Made by a program: the position numbers and the translations under genes
Part shown: piece after piece, positions 1 through 8,888 of the stretch
Layout: each line of letters opens with the position of its first letter
How positions within the stretch are numbered: position 1 is the stretch's first letter
The notes under the pieces: model-generated
Seen by the model: the letters and a program-made list of their open reading frames with translations, nothing else
What the model was told of the DNA's origin: nothing
The model's database searches: none
Assembly: GCF_020907985.1 (NCBI RefSeq)
Contig: NZ_JAJJPA010000007.1
Span: forward strand, 1-64,000
DNA from: Kitasatospora humi
GTDB taxonomy: Bacteria; Actinomycetota; Actinomycetes; Streptomycetales; Streptomycetaceae
Direction of reading: 5' to 3'
Length of the DNA: 64,000 nt

Positions 1-150
1 ATCGGCGGTCAGCGTGGTGGTCATCGACTGCACCGACACCGGCGCGTCACCGCCCACCGGCACATTGCCCACCATGATCTGCCGGGACACCCGGCGAGTG
101 GCGAGCGGCAGATGCGGCACGGACGGAATGCCGAGCGAGATCGCGGTCAT
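1..150 (-). CDS. ispG: 4-hydroxy-3-methylbut-2-enyl diphosphate synthase (IspG/GcpE), N-terminal fragment
   Basis: The first 50 codons of an IspG-like protein read leftward out of the window from an ATG at 148-150. The start [11 protein letters not shown] and the stretch [17 protein letters not shown] are characteristic of the GcpE N-terminus, which opens the TIM barrel that holds the cyclic substrate MEcPP. IspG carries out the reductive ring opening to HMBPP in the MEP pathway with a [4Fe-4S] cluster; the cluster cysteines lie beyond the window. It follows hpnH, an order known from streptomycete hopanoid loci where ispG and dxs supply precursor. The hairpin at 198-229 may separate its transcription from the hpn operon. 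Confidence 0.9.
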   Translation of the reverse strand, partial: MTAISLGIPSVPHLPLATRRVSRQIMVGNVPVGGDAPVSVQSMTTTLTAD

Positions 151-197
151 GGGTTCGACACATCCTTGCTGTGCGGTAGTCCTGATGCCATGATCGA

Positions 198-229
198 GCC
201 CGGCGCGCACTCCTGCACGCGCGCCGGGC
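198..229 (-). terminator. GC-rich hairpin between hpnH and ispG
   Basis: Perfect 11-bp inverted repeat (198-208 with 219-229, arm gcccggcgcgc) with a 10-nt loop and no T-tract, lying 8 nt past the hpnH stop. Streptomycete terminators often lack a U-run, so it may end or attenuate the hpn transcript before ispG. Confidence 0.6.
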
Positions 230-236
230 CGCCGCC

Positions 237-1259
237 TCAGCGCGAGGCCATCACGGTTTCGCGAGCCGCCCGCAGGGACTCCTTGAGCGAATCCATGGTG
301 GCCAGCACCGCGGTCGGCTCGTACCCGCAGTGCGCCATGCAGTTCTCGCAGCGCGGGTCCTTGCCCCGTCCGTACTTGGACCAGTCGGTCTTCTCGATGA
401 GCTCGCGGTACGTCGGGACGTAGCCGTCGCTCATCAGGTAGCAGGGGCGCTGCCAGCCGAAGAGCGAGTAGTTGGGGATCCCCCAGGCGGTGCACTCGAA
501 GTCCACCTTCCCTTCGAGGAAGTCCAGGAACAGCGGGCTCTGGTTGAGCCGCCAGCGCCTGCGGTTGCCGCCGGCGAAGGCCTTGCGGAAGAGCTCCCGG
601 GTCTGCTCGACGCCCAGGAAGTGCTCCTGGTCGGGGGCCTTCTCGTAGGCGTACGCGGGCGACAGCATCATCTCGTCGACCTTCAGGTCGTCATTGAGGA
701 AGTTGAGCACGTCGATGACGTTCTGCGGCGAGTCGGTGTTGAAGAAGGTGCTGTTGGTGCTGACCCGGAATCCACGGCGCTTGGCCTCCTTGATGGCGGC
801 CACCGCTTCGTCGAAGGTCCCCTCCTTGGCCACCGACTCATCGTGCCGCTCGCGCAGCCCGTCGATGTGCACCGTGAAGGTGAAGTACGGCGAAGGAGTG
901 AACTTGTCCAACTTCTTGCGCAGCAGGAGGCCGTTTGTGCAAAGGAAGACATACTTGCGCTTGGCCACCAGCTGACGCACGATCTCGTCGATCTGCGGGT
1001 GCATCAGCGGCTCGCCGCCCGCGATGGAGACCATCGGGGCGCCGGACTCCAGCACCGCGCCGACCGCCTGGGCGACCGGCATCCGCTGCTTGAGCACCCC
1101 GGCCGGGTGCTGGATCTTGCCGCAGCCCTCGCAGGCGAGGTTGCAGGCGAACAGCGGCTCCAGCTCGACGATCAGCGGGAACTTCTCGGCCCGCTTGATG
1201 AGCTTCTGCTGCAAGAGATAGGAACTGACTCGCAAGGTCTGGCGCAGCGGCATGGCCAT
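237..1259 (-). CDS. hpnH: Hopanoid radical SAM enzyme HpnH (adenosylhopane synthase)
   Basis: 340-aa radical SAM protein. HpnH couples the 5'-deoxyadenosyl radical to diploptene to form adenosylhopane, the first step of C35 extended hopanoids. The cluster motif CNLACEGC (CX3CX2C) lies near residues 39-46, followed by a SAM-barrel glycine motif [11 protein letters not shown]. The C-terminal part ends in a Cys-rich segment ([15 protein letters not shown]) typical of the family's DUF3463 tail. An AGGAGG at about 1270-1275 lies 10 nt before the ATG at 1259, which decides against the second ATG six bases on. It directly follows hpnG, whose product cleaves adenine from the HpnH product, so the two steps are co-transcribed. 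Confidence 0.95.
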   Translation of the reverse strand: MAMPLRQTLRVSSYLLQQKLIKRAEKFPLIVELEPLFACNLACEGCGKIQHPAGVLKQRMPVAQAVGAVLESGAPMVSIAGGEPLMHPQIDEIVRQLVAKRKYVFLCTNGLLLRKKLDKFTPSPYFTFTVHIDGLRERHDESVAKEGTFDEAVAAIKEAKRRGFRVSTNSTFFNTDSPQNVIDVLNFLNDDLKVDEMMLSPAYAYEKAPDQEHFLGVEQTRELFRKAFAGGNRRRWRLNQSPLFLDFLEGKVDFECTAWGIPNYSLFGWQRPCYLMSDGYVPTYRELIEKTDWSKYGRGKDPRCENCMAHCGYEPTAVLATMDSLKESLRAARETVMASR

Positions 1260-1261
1260 GG

Positions 1262-1933
1262 CTAGCTCGCCTCCTGAGAGATCGTCGGCAGGGAAGTATC
1301 GAAAGCATGGGGGAGGTGCGGCTCGGCGGCCACCGCGCGGTGCCAGCCGAGCAGGGCGGGCACGGCGGCCCGCAGTGTGCGGAAGGCGCGCAGCCCGGAC
1401 GGGAGCGTTCCCCAGCGGAGCAGTTCGCGCTCGGGAGCGTCGACCACCACCCGGACCGCCGCCACTGGCAGGCCGGCGGGCAGCCGCTCCAGCACCGCGG
1501 CCGACTCCATGTCCACCGCGGTCATCCCGGCCCGGTGCAGCGCGCGGCGCTCCGGGCCGCGCACCACGTGGTCCGCCGAGTGCAGCGCGCCCACGCGCAC
1601 GTCGAGGCCCAGGCCGCGCAGGGCCCGGGCGAGCGCGTCGGGCTGCCGGGTAGCAGTCGAACGGCCCGATGCGGATTGCACCTTGTCGGCAACAAAGACC
1701 TCTCCCGGTCTTGTTCCGGGAGCCACCGCCGCGCAGAATCCGGTCAGGACCACCGCGCTGTACGCCCCGGAGCCCGCTGCCAGCAGGCTGCTGACGGTCC
1801 GTGCCGCCTTGGTGGGGCCCATCCCGGTGCGCGCGAGCACCGGGCGGCCGCCGAGCCCGTTCGCCCAGTCCCCGCCGCGCAGCGCCCAAGCCTCGGGCGC
1901 CAGCGCGCAGAGCACCAGCATTGGAGCTGTCAC
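1262..1933 (-). CDS. hpnG: Adenosylhopane nucleoside phosphorylase HpnG
   Basis: 223-aa nucleoside-phosphorylase-fold protein. HpnG removes adenine from adenosylhopane, giving ribosylhopane on the way to bacteriohopanetetrol. The glycine-rich turn GFCAAVAPGTRPG and the purine/ribose-binding segment AVDMESAAVLE are visible. The GTG start at 1931-1933 overlaps the shc stop by four bases (GTGA), indicating translational coupling. The stop is two bases from the hpnH start. The length fits the short actinobacterial HpnG family. Confidence 0.9.
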   Translation of the reverse strand: MTAPMLVLCALAPEAWALRGGDWANGLGGRPVLARTGMGPTKAARTVSSLLAAGSGAYSAVVLTGFCAAVAPGTRPGEVFVADKVQSASGRSTATRQPDALARALRGLGLDVRVGALHSADHVVRGPERRALHRAGMTAVDMESAAVLERLPAGLPVAAVRVVVDAPERELLRWGTLPSGLRAFRTLRAAVPALLGWHRAVAAEPHLPHAFDTSLPTISQEAS

Positions 1934-4068
1934 GTGGCCCTCCCCGCCTGCCCGAGCACGGGGTTGCCGTGCAGGTAGCGGCCGAGCGCGGTGACCGGGA
2001 AGACCAGCCGGTACAGGTGGTAGTTGATCGAGAAGTCCCACGGGAACCCGGTCCCGGTGAACTGCGGTTCGTCCCAACTGCCTTCGGGCAGCTGGGTGGC
2101 GACGAGCCAGCGCACCCCGCGTTCGACCGCGGCGCTGCCCCGGCCGTCGTCCGGCGCGCTGCCCGGGCCGTCGCCGGAGGCGGACGCACGGTCCGGGCCC
2201 TCCCCGGCCGCCAGCAGCGCCATCAGCGCCCAGGCGGTCTGCGAGGCGGTGGAGTCGCCGCGGCCGGACCACTTCTCCGGGTCCTCGTAGGAGCGCATGT
2301 CCTCGCCCCAGCCGCCGTCCTGGTTCTGCCGCTCCTCCAGCCAGCGCACCGCGCGCCGGATCGCCGGGTCGGAGACCGGCACCCCGGCCGCGACCAGGGC
2401 CGGCAGCACCGAGCCGGTGCCGTAGATGTAGTTGGTGCCCCAGCGGCCGAACCAGGAGCCGTCCTCCTCCTGGTTGGCCAGCAGCCACTCGACGCCGCGC
2501 CGGGTGCGCGGGTCGTCGGCCATGCCGACGTCGGCCAGCATCTCCACCACGTGGGCGGTGACGTCGGCCGACGGCGGGTCGACCACCTCGCCGAAGTCGC
2601 AGAACGGCAGCTTGTTGGGCAGGGTGCTGGTGTTGTCCACGTCGAAGGCGCCCCAGGCACCGTTCTTGGACTGCATGCCGAGGTTCCAGGCCACCCCGCG
2701 GTCGGCGGCCGCCGCCACCCGGTCGGGGTGCGGGTGGCTGGGAGCCACCCGGCGCAGCGCCAGCACCACCTCGGCGGTGTCGTCGATGTCCGGGTAGGTG
2801 TCGTTGTGGAACTCGAACGCCCAACCACCCGGGGAGAGTTGGGGCCGCTGCACGGCCCAGTCGCCCTTGGTGGTGATCTCCTCGCCGAGCATCCAGTCGG
2901 TCGCCTTGACCAGCGCCGGGTGGTCCGGCGCCACCCCGGCGTCGACCAGCGCGATGGTGGCCAGGCAGGTGTCCCAGACCGGGGACTGGCAGGCCTCCAG
3001 CCAGCGGGCACCGTCCTCGGTGTGCACGGTGAACCGCTCGAAGGCTTCCAGGCCCGCCCGCATGACGGGGTGGTCGAGTTCGTAGCCGAGCAGGTGCAGG
3101 GCGATCAGCGAGTAGACCGCCGGGGGCTGGATGCCGCCCCAGCAGCCGTCCGCCTCCTGGCGTTCCACGATCCAGCGGCGGGCCTGGTTGAGCGCCAGCC
3201 GGCGCAGCGGGCGCACCGCGCGCTTGTGGTAGGCGTGGAGCACCATGTCGAGGCGCTCGAAGAAGCCGTCCCAGGTGGTCGGGGGGGCCAGCGGGCGCAG
3301 CGGGAAGGGGTTGTCCGGGTCGGTGTGCAACTCGGTCAGGGCGAAGGGCGCCGGCCGGACCGGACGGAGGGCGGAGACCACGGTCAGCGGCACGATGGTC
3401 TGCCGGGCCCAGCAGCCGAAGGCGTAGATGTTGAGTGGGAGCCACTTGGGCAGGAACATGATCTCCGGCGGCATCTCCGGCAGCCGTTCCCAGGGCCACC
3501 AGCCGAACAGGGCCAGCCAGATCCGGGTGAACACCCGGGTGGCGGCGATCCCGCCGGCCCCGCGTACGTACTCGGCGGCGGCCCGCATGTGCGGGGCTTC
3601 GGGGTCGTCCCCCGCCAGGCGGAGTGCGACGTACGCCTCCACGCTGGTGGAGAGCTCCGGCGGCCCTCCGTGGAAGGTCCCCCAGGTGCCGTCCTCGCGC
3701 TGCTGTGAGCGGATCCACTCGGCGGTGGCCGCGGTCTGCTCCGCGGTGCGGATTCCGAGGAACTGCCGCAGTAACAGGTCCTCGGCGTCCATGGTGACGT
3801 TGGTTTCGAGGTCCCCCTTCCACCAACCCTCGTCGTCCTGCAGCGACAGCAGGTGCTCGGTGGCCCGGCGCAGGCTGTCCTCGATCGTCGCGCGGTCCAG
3901 GGGTGACGGTTCCTCACCCGGCTCCGCGGCGCGCCCCCCTACGGCCGCCGCGCTGTCCGGTCCCCGCCAGGCTCCGACCGGATCGGCCGGCCCGGGGGAC
4001 CGCTCCTCCACCGCGACCGGCTCGGAATCGTACTCAGGGTCGAGCCGGCCGTTCGCGGTTGCTGTCAA
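1930..4068 (-). CDS. shc: Squalene-hopene cyclase (HpnF)
   Basis: About 712 aa. It cyclises squalene to hopene/hopanol at the membrane. The protonating DXDD motif is seen as DIDDTAE near residue 427. Several QW repeats are visible, for example QDDEGWWKGDL near the N-terminus and QEEDGSWFGRWG and QNQDGGWGED near the C-terminus. I place the start at a TTG (4066-4068, protein MTATANGRL) because AGAGGTGA lies 7 nt upstream and the N-terminus then resembles other streptomycete cyclases. A longer reading from 4125 would overlap the upstream gene by 50 bases. The stop overlaps the hpnG start. Confidence 0.95.
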   Translation of the reverse strand: MTATANGRLDPEYDSEPVAVEERSPGPADPVGAWRGPDSAAAVGGRAAEPGEEPSPLDRATIEDSLRRATEHLLSLQDDEGWWKGDLETNVTMDAEDLLLRQFLGIRTAEQTAATAEWIRSQQREDGTWGTFHGGPPELSTSVEAYVALRLAGDDPEAPHMRAAAEYVRGAGGIAATRVFTRIWLALFGWWPWERLPEMPPEIMFLPKWLPLNIYAFGCWARQTIVPLTVVSALRPVRPAPFALTELHTDPDNPFPLRPLAPPTTWDGFFERLDMVLHAYHKRAVRPLRRLALNQARRWIVERQEADGCWGGIQPPAVYSLIALHLLGYELDHPVMRAGLEAFERFTVHTEDGARWLEACQSPVWDTCLATIALVDAGVAPDHPALVKATDWMLGEEITTKGDWAVQRPQLSPGGWAFEFHNDTYPDIDDTAEVVLALRRVAPSHPHPDRVAAAADRGVAWNLGMQSKNGAWGAFDVDNTSTLPNKLPFCDFGEVVDPPSADVTAHVVEMLADVGMADDPRTRRGVEWLLANQEEDGSWFGRWGTNYIYGTGSVLPALVAAGVPVSDPAIRRAVRWLEERQNQDGGWGEDMRSYEDPEKWSGRGDSTASQTAWALMALLAAGEGPDRASASGDGPGSAPDDGRGSAAVERGVRWLVATQLPEGSWDEPQFTGTGFPWDFSINYHLYRLVFPVTALGRYLHGNPVLGQAGRAT

Positions 4069-4075
4069 CTTGGTG

Positions 4076-5254
4076 TCACCTCTCTCGTACCACGACGAAT
4101 TCGGCGAGGGCGACGAAACGTTCACGGACGTCGTCGGCCATCGGCACCTCGTCCAGTGCGTCCAGCGCGGTGCTGTGCTGGCGACGTGCCTCCTCCTGGG
4201 TCCAGGCCCGGCCGCCGGCCTGCTCGATCAGCGCGGCGCGGGCGGCCAGCACCTCCTCGGACTCCTCGCCCCGCCCCTGCGGGTCGGCGAGCAGTTCGGC
4301 CAGGCGGCGGGAGGCGGCGCCGCCCTCGGCCAGTGCGGCGGCCACCGGCAGCGACTTCTTGCGCTGCCGCAGGTCGCCCCAGTGCGGCTTGCCGGTGACC
4401 TCGGTGGCGCCCCAGATGCCGAGCAGGTCGTCGACGGCCTGGAAGGCCAGCCCGAGGTGGTGTCCGTAGCGCTGCAGCGCGTCCGAGGTGCGGTCGTCCG
4501 CGCCGGCCAGCACGGCGCCGATCGCCGAGGCGGCCGCCAGCAGGGCACCGGTCTTGTTGCCCTCCATCTCCAGGCACTCGGCGACGGTCACCGCGTCGCG
4601 GTGCTCGAAGGAGAGGTCCTGGGCCTGGCCGTCGATCAGCTTGCGGGTCGCGGTGGTGATCAGGGCCACGGCGCGGGCCGCGTCCACGTCGGTGGCCGCG
4701 CCGCCGCGCCCGGCGTCCAGCAGCACCTCGGTGCCGAGGGTGGCCAACGCATCGCCGACCAGGATCGCCTGCGCCGGTCCGAAGACCGTCCAAGCGGTGG
4801 CCCGGTGCCGACGAGTCTCGTCACCATCCATCAGATCATCATGCAGCAGCGAGAAGTTGTGCACCAGCTCAACGGCCACGCCACCAGGTACTCCGGCAGG
4901 TGCCGGGGCTCCGGCCGCCTCCGCGGAGAGCAGGGCGAGCGCCGGGCGGATCGCCTTGCCGCCGTCCCCGGCCACCGGGTTGCCGGCCTCGTCCGTCCAG
5001 CCGAAGTGGTAGGCCGCGACCGCGTCCATCGGGGACGCCAGCCGGGCCACTGCCGCGCGCAGCGGCGGGGTGCAGAGCGTGCGGCCTCTGGCCAGCAGCT
5101 CCGGTACCGAGACGGGCTCGGCCTGGGCCGTCGCGCCCGCGAACATGCTGGGACGTGCCTCCACGAGTGTTCCCTCTCCATGGGCCGTAGTGCTGGTGTT
5201 CTTGGTGGACGTGCTGACGGTGGCGCCGGTCGGCCCGACCGGTGGTGCGGTCAT
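4076..5254 (-). CDS. Polyprenyl (farnesyl-type) diphosphate synthase of the hopanoid operon
   Basis: 392-aa trans-isoprenyl diphosphate synthase. The first aspartate-rich motif is DDLMDGDETRRHR (DDxxD) and the second is DDLLGIWG with one Asp replaced. GGKAIRPALALLSAEAA is the substrate-binding helix. Its position between hpnE and shc suggests it supplies farnesyl diphosphate for HpnCD; chain length cannot be fixed by eye. Start ATG at 5252-5254 overlaps the hpnE stop (ATGA); an ATG three codons upstream (5263) is possible. About 70 N-terminal residues precede the conserved core. Confidence 0.88.
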   Translation of the reverse strand: MTAPPVGPTGATVSTSTKNTSTTAHGEGTLVEARPSMFAGATAQAEPVSVPELLARGRTLCTPPLRAAVARLASPMDAVAAYHFGWTDEAGNPVAGDGGKAIRPALALLSAEAAGAPAPAGVPGGVAVELVHNFSLLHDDLMDGDETRRHRATAWTVFGPAQAILVGDALATLGTEVLLDAGRGGAATDVDAARAVALITTATRKLIDGQAQDLSFEHRDAVTVAECLEMEGNKTGALLAAASAIGAVLAGADDRTSDALQRYGHHLGLAFQAVDDLLGIWGATEVTGKPHWGDLRQRKKSLPVAAALAEGGAASRRLAELLADPQGRGEESEEVLAARAALIEQAGGRAWTQEEARRQHSTALDALDEVPMADDVRERFVALAEFVVVRER

Positions 5255-6657
5255 CGCGGCCACCGCCCGTCACCGCGGTCCACCGGGACGGGGCGGCCCG
5301 CGGCGGCGAGTGCGGCGTCGGCGGCGGCGTGGCCGCTGCGCACGGCGCCCTCCATCGTCGCGGGCCAGCCGGTGGCGGTCCACGCGCCGGCCAGCAGCAG
5401 TCCGGGCACCCGGGTCGCCGGGCCGGGGCGCAGCGCCGCGGTGCCGGGGGCCGCGTCGAAGGTGGCGGTCCGCTCCCGGGTGACGAAGAAGTCGAGCACC
5501 TCGGCGCCCCGGGCCGGTGGCAGCAGCCGGGCCAGCTCGGGCAGGTAGCGGGCCCGCAGCTCGGCGACCGGGAGGTCGATCTCGTCCCGGACGGCCGACT
5601 GGGACAGCGCGAGGTACTGGGCGCCGGGGTGGACGGCCGCCACGCCCGAGTGCTCGGTGCGGTCGAAGACCCACTGCACCGGCGAGTCCAGCGCCGCGAA
5701 GAACGGGCGGCGCAGCACCGGGCGGTCGTAGACCACGTGGACGTTCAGGATCGGCGCGTAACCCAGCTCGCCGAACCGCTCCTGCCCGGCGACGGCGTCC
5801 GGCGGCAGCAGGGCCGCCGCGGTGTCCTGAGCGCCGGCCAGCACCACGGTGTCGGCGCTGAGCAGCTCGCCGCTCTCCAGCCGCACGGTGTGCCGGCCGT
5901 CGGCGTCGGACTTGAGCTCCACCGCCTTGGTCCGCAGCCGGACCGCCACCTGGGCGGCGGCCAGCCGGCGGCCGGCCGCGTCGTGGTGCAGGGCGCCCAG
6001 CGGCACCCTGGCGGTGCCGATGTCGCCGGCGCCGCGCTCGGTGAGCAGGCCGGTCTTGAAGACCATCGCGGCCAGGGCCAGCGAGACCTCGTCGGCCCGG
6101 GCGTTCAGGGTGGCCACCCCGACCAGGTCCCAGAGCGCGGCGATGGTCCGGTCGTTCTGCCCGTGGGCGCGCAGCCAGGCGCCGAACGAGACGGCGTCCA
6201 GCGCCGGGTCGGCCAGGTCGAGGCGGCGCAGCGCCAGCGCGCCGCGAACCACCCGCAGGCGGTCGGCGGCGCCCAGGTGCGGGTAGCCGGCCAGGCCGCC
6301 GGCCAGGTGCAGCGGCACCGGCAGCTCCGTACGGCTGAGCCGGCCGAGCCGGTGGCCGGACGCGCCCCCCGAGAGCACCGGGACGTCCAGCCGCGGCTGG
6401 ATCTCCACCTGGTCCACCGCACCGAGCCGCTCGATCAGGCCGCGGTAGGCCGTGCAGCAGCGCAGGAAGACGTGCTGGCCGTTGTCCACGGTCAGCTCGC
6501 CGCGGCGGAACGAGAAGGCCAGCCCGCCGAGCCGCGGTCGCGCCTCCAGCAGGGTGACCTCGACGTCCGCCTCGGCCAGTCGCAGTGCGGCGGTGATCCC
6601 GGCCAGGCCGCCGCCGACCACCACGGCCGTGCCGCCGCTCCCGGTTTCCCCGGTCAT
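5251..6657 (-). CDS. hpnE: Hydroxysqualene dehydroxylase HpnE (FAD-dependent)
   Basis: 468-aa flavin amine-oxidase/phytoene-desaturase-type protein. HpnE reductively removes the hydroxyl of hydroxysqualene to give squalene. The N-terminal Rossmann motif VVVGGGLAGITAALRL is followed by LLEARPRLGG, which binds the FAD ribose, and a C-terminal FAD segment LLLAGAWTATGWPATMEGA is seen. GGGAGG lies just upstream of the ATG at 6655-6657. It is separated from hpnD by 82 bases and overlaps the next gene by four. Confidence 0.92.
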   Translation of the reverse strand: MTGETGSGGTAVVVGGGLAGITAALRLAEADVEVTLLEARPRLGGLAFSFRRGELTVDNGQHVFLRCCTAYRGLIERLGAVDQVEIQPRLDVPVLSGGASGHRLGRLSRTELPVPLHLAGGLAGYPHLGAADRLRVVRGALALRRLDLADPALDAVSFGAWLRAHGQNDRTIAALWDLVGVATLNARADEVSLALAAMVFKTGLLTERGAGDIGTARVPLGALHHDAAGRRLAAAQVAVRLRTKAVELKSDADGRHTVRLESGELLSADTVVLAGAQDTAAALLPPDAVAGQERFGELGYAPILNVHVVYDRPVLRRPFFAALDSPVQWVFDRTEHSGVAAVHPGAQYLALSQSAVRDEIDLPVAELRARYLPELARLLPPARGAEVLDFFVTRERTATFDAAPGTAALRPGPATRVPGLLLAGAWTATGWPATMEGAVRSGHAAADAALAAAGRPVPVDRGDGRWPR

Positions 6658-6739
6658 CTCGCCTCCCTAAGCTGCTACGTGGTTCGTTCGTGATCTTCCC
6701 ACTTATCCCACCGGCTTGGCTGCCGATCGGCGTGGAAAG

Positions 6740-7642
6740 TCACGAGCGACCTCCGGCCAGGCCGGAGAGCGCCACGTAGGCCTTCTCCCAGCCCGGCAGT
6801 GAGACCCGGCCCCGCAGGACCGACTCCGGTTCGGCCGCGATCCGTCCCAGCAGCCGGTGGTAGATCCCCGCCATCGCGGCGGTGCAGGCCCGGCTGCGGC
6901 GGTCCAGCATCGGCAGCAGCCGCAGGCCGTCCTCGAAGTAGCCCTGGGCCCGCGCCGCCTGGAACGCGATCAGACCGGTGAAATCGGCGCCGGCCGGCGG
7001 GGTGGACCGGGCGAAGCCCTGCTCGCAGCCGAACCGGGCGAGGTCGTCGGCGGGCAGGTAGGTGCGGCCGTTGCCGGCGTCCTCCCGCAGGTCGCGCAGG
7101 ATGTTGGTGAGCTGCAGGGCCAGGCCCAGGGTGTCCGCGTACTCGGCACCGCGCTTGGGGTCCTCGCAGCCGTAGACGCCCAGCGACAGCCGGCCGATCG
7201 AGCCGGCCACGCAGCGGCAGTAGACCCTGAGGTCCTCGAAGGTCTGGTACTCCTCGCCGCGCAGGTCCATCTCGACGCCGTCGATCAGCTCGTCGAAGGC
7301 GTCCAGCGGGATCGGGAAGCGCCGCGCCGCGTCGGCCAGCGCCACCTTGATCGGGTCGGTGTCCTCCTCGGCGACGCTGCCGGCCCGGATCTCGTCCAGC
7401 AGTGCCCGGGTGGCCAGCAGCTGCTCCTTCTTGCGGTCGGCCGCCAGCTCGCCGTCGCCGATGTCGTCGACCCGGCGGGCGAGCGCGTAGAGCGCGGACA
7501 TGGCGAGCCGCTTGGGCTCCGGGAGCAACCGGATCCCGTAGCTGAAGTTGCGTGCCTGCAGGGCGGTGACCGCCTCGCAGTAGCGGTACGCCGCCATGAC
7601 CGGTGCCGACGCCAGTGGTGATGCCGCCACTCGGGCGTTCAC
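6740..7642 (-). CDS. hpnD: Presqualene diphosphate synthase HpnD
   Basis: 300-aa squalene/phytoene synthase family protein; it condenses two farnesyl diphosphates to presqualene diphosphate. Both Asp-rich motifs are intact: RRVDDIGDGEL near residue 58 and NILRDLREDAGNGRTYLP in the second half. The ATG overlaps the hpnC stop (ATGA), so HpnC and HpnD are translationally coupled, as expected for partners acting in sequence. Confidence 0.93.
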   Translation of the reverse strand: MNARVAASPLASAPVMAAYRYCEAVTALQARNFSYGIRLLPEPKRLAMSALYALARRVDDIGDGELAADRKKEQLLATRALLDEIRAGSVAEEDTDPIKVALADAARRFPIPLDAFDELIDGVEMDLRGEEYQTFEDLRVYCRCVAGSIGRLSLGVYGCEDPKRGAEYADTLGLALQLTNILRDLREDAGNGRTYLPADDLARFGCEQGFARSTPPAGADFTGLIAFQAARAQGYFEDGLRLLPMLDRRSRACTAAMAGIYHRLLGRIAAEPESVLRGRVSLPGWEKAYVALSGLAGGRS

Positions 7643-8598
7643 CTTCCCTTCGCGAAGATGGCCGCCGCCTTCATCGCGAGGCGGCGCTTGTCGGGCTTGG
7701 GCTGCTGGGCCAGCACGTCGTACCCGGCGGCCTCGATGGCCGCCAGGGCGGCGTACCCGCCGGCGGTGAAGCCCGCCAGCAGCAGCCGAAGCCTGCCACG
7801 AACGGTACCGACCAGCGGCGCTCCCTGGTCGAGCAGGGTCCGGGCCCGGGCGGCCTCGAACGCGACCAGCTCCCGAATACTGCCACTCGCGGTGCGGCGC
7901 CCGAGGTCGGCCTCGGCCACCCCGAACCGCTCCAGGTCCTCCGTGGGCAGGTAGATCCGCCCCCGGGAGTGGTCCTCGGCGACGTCCTGTAGGTGCTCGA
8001 CCACCTGGAGTGCGCTGCAGATACGGTCCGACAGGACGATCCGCTCGGGGCTCGCGACGCCCGCCAGGGCGAGGACCAGGCGCCCCACCGGATCGGCCGA
8101 CAACGTGCAGTAGCCGATCAGACTGTCGAAGGTCGGGTAGCGGGTGGTGGTCTGGTCCACCCGGTTGGCCTCGATCAGCTTGCGGAACGGCTCCGGGGTG
8201 ACGTCGTGATCGCGGATCACCGGCACCAGCGCACCCAGCAGCGGGTGGGCAGGGGCCTCGCCGGCGGCGCCGGGCAGGGCCGCCTCGAACGCGCGGTCGA
8301 GATCACGTTCGATGGCATCCAGGAGGCCGAGCCTGAAAGTCGTATCGTCCGACTGCTCCGAAGGGGTGGCTGCGCCCAGCAGCCGGGCCGTCTGCTCGGG
8401 GTCGGCCAGATCGCCGTCGCCGGCGTCGTCCACCAGCCGCGCGAAGCCGTACACCGCCATCAGGGCGTCCCGCCAGGCCGCCGGCAGGAAGCCGGGAGCC
8501 ACGGGGAAGTTCTCCCGCGCCGCCTTGTCGAGCGTGCCCCCCACCGCGGCGCTCTGCGCCCGCGCCGAGGTCTGAGCCGAAACCGTCACTTCCGTCAC
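7639..8598 (-). CDS. hpnC: Hydroxysqualene synthase HpnC
   Basis: 319-aa squalene/phytoene synthase family protein that converts presqualene diphosphate to hydroxysqualene. Motifs: FARLVDDAGDGDL near residue 50 and VEHLQDVAEDHSRGRIYLP in the second half. It is the first gene of the operon. The 8598 start is a GTG; a second GTG at 8589 has better spacing to the GGGGGA upstream, so the N-terminus is uncertain by three residues. HpnC and HpnD are distinguished by gene order and by the degenerate second motif here. Confidence 0.9.
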   Translation of the reverse strand: MTEVTVSAQTSARAQSAAVGGTLDKAARENFPVAPGFLPAAWRDALMAVYGFARLVDDAGDGDLADPEQTARLLGAATPSEQSDDTTFRLGLLDAIERDLDRAFEAALPGAAGEAPAHPLLGALVPVIRDHDVTPEPFRKLIEANRVDQTTTRYPTFDSLIGYCTLSADPVGRLVLALAGVASPERIVLSDRICSALQVVEHLQDVAEDHSRGRIYLPTEDLERFGVAEADLGRRTASGSIRELVAFEAARARTLLDQGAPLVGTVRGRLRLLLAGFTAGGYAALAAIEAAGYDVLAQQPKPDKRRLAMKAAAIFAKGR

Positions 8599-8785
8599 TC
8601 CCCCGTTCTACACCGGTCTTGACCATGGAATCGACTCGGATATTCCCCCGGGCGCAGAACCACACCCCGCCTGGGCCCCCACCCTTTCACTTTCGGTCAC
8701 CCGTCGAAAAGACCGCCCCCCGGCGCGCCGATCGTGCTCACTCGCGCGGCTCACAGCCCCGGAGCACTCCTCGGCGGCACGCGCC
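8599..8785 (-). promoter_or_regulatory. Upstream region of the hopanoid operon
   Basis: 187 bases without a credible gene between the hairpin at 8786-8830 and hpnC. It must hold the operon promoter, but I could not pick out a convincing -35/-10 pair. Confidence 0.4.
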
Positions 8786-8830
8786 GGAGCCGGTGCCCGG
8801 GCGTCCTGGTGACGTCCGGGCACCGGCTCC
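8786..8830 (-). terminator. Strong hairpin terminator after the ABC exporter operon
   Basis: Perfect 15-bp arms (8786-8800 and 8816-8830, arm ggagccggtgcccgg), extendable to about 20 bp with a 5-nt loop. It lies 59 nt beyond the ABC ATPase stop and before the hopanoid promoter, so it insulates the two minus-strand operons. Confidence 0.8.
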
Positions 8831-8888
8831 GCGCGGTGCCGGGGGCCGCTGGGCCCCGTGCCTCTGTGTGTTGCGGGCGCTCGCCGTG

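Noticed and set aside
237..2189. A 650-codon frame covering hpnH and continuing upstream
   Set aside because: Only the last 340 codons are HpnH-like; the rest is Arg/Pro/Gly-rich antisense-type composition across hpnG, and a good ribosome site marks the internal ATG at 1259.
1801..3708. A 635-codon plus-strand frame opposite the squalene-hopene cyclase gene
   Set aside because: Composition and repeats mirror the cyclase on the other strand; no recognisable domain and typical high-GC shadow codon pattern.
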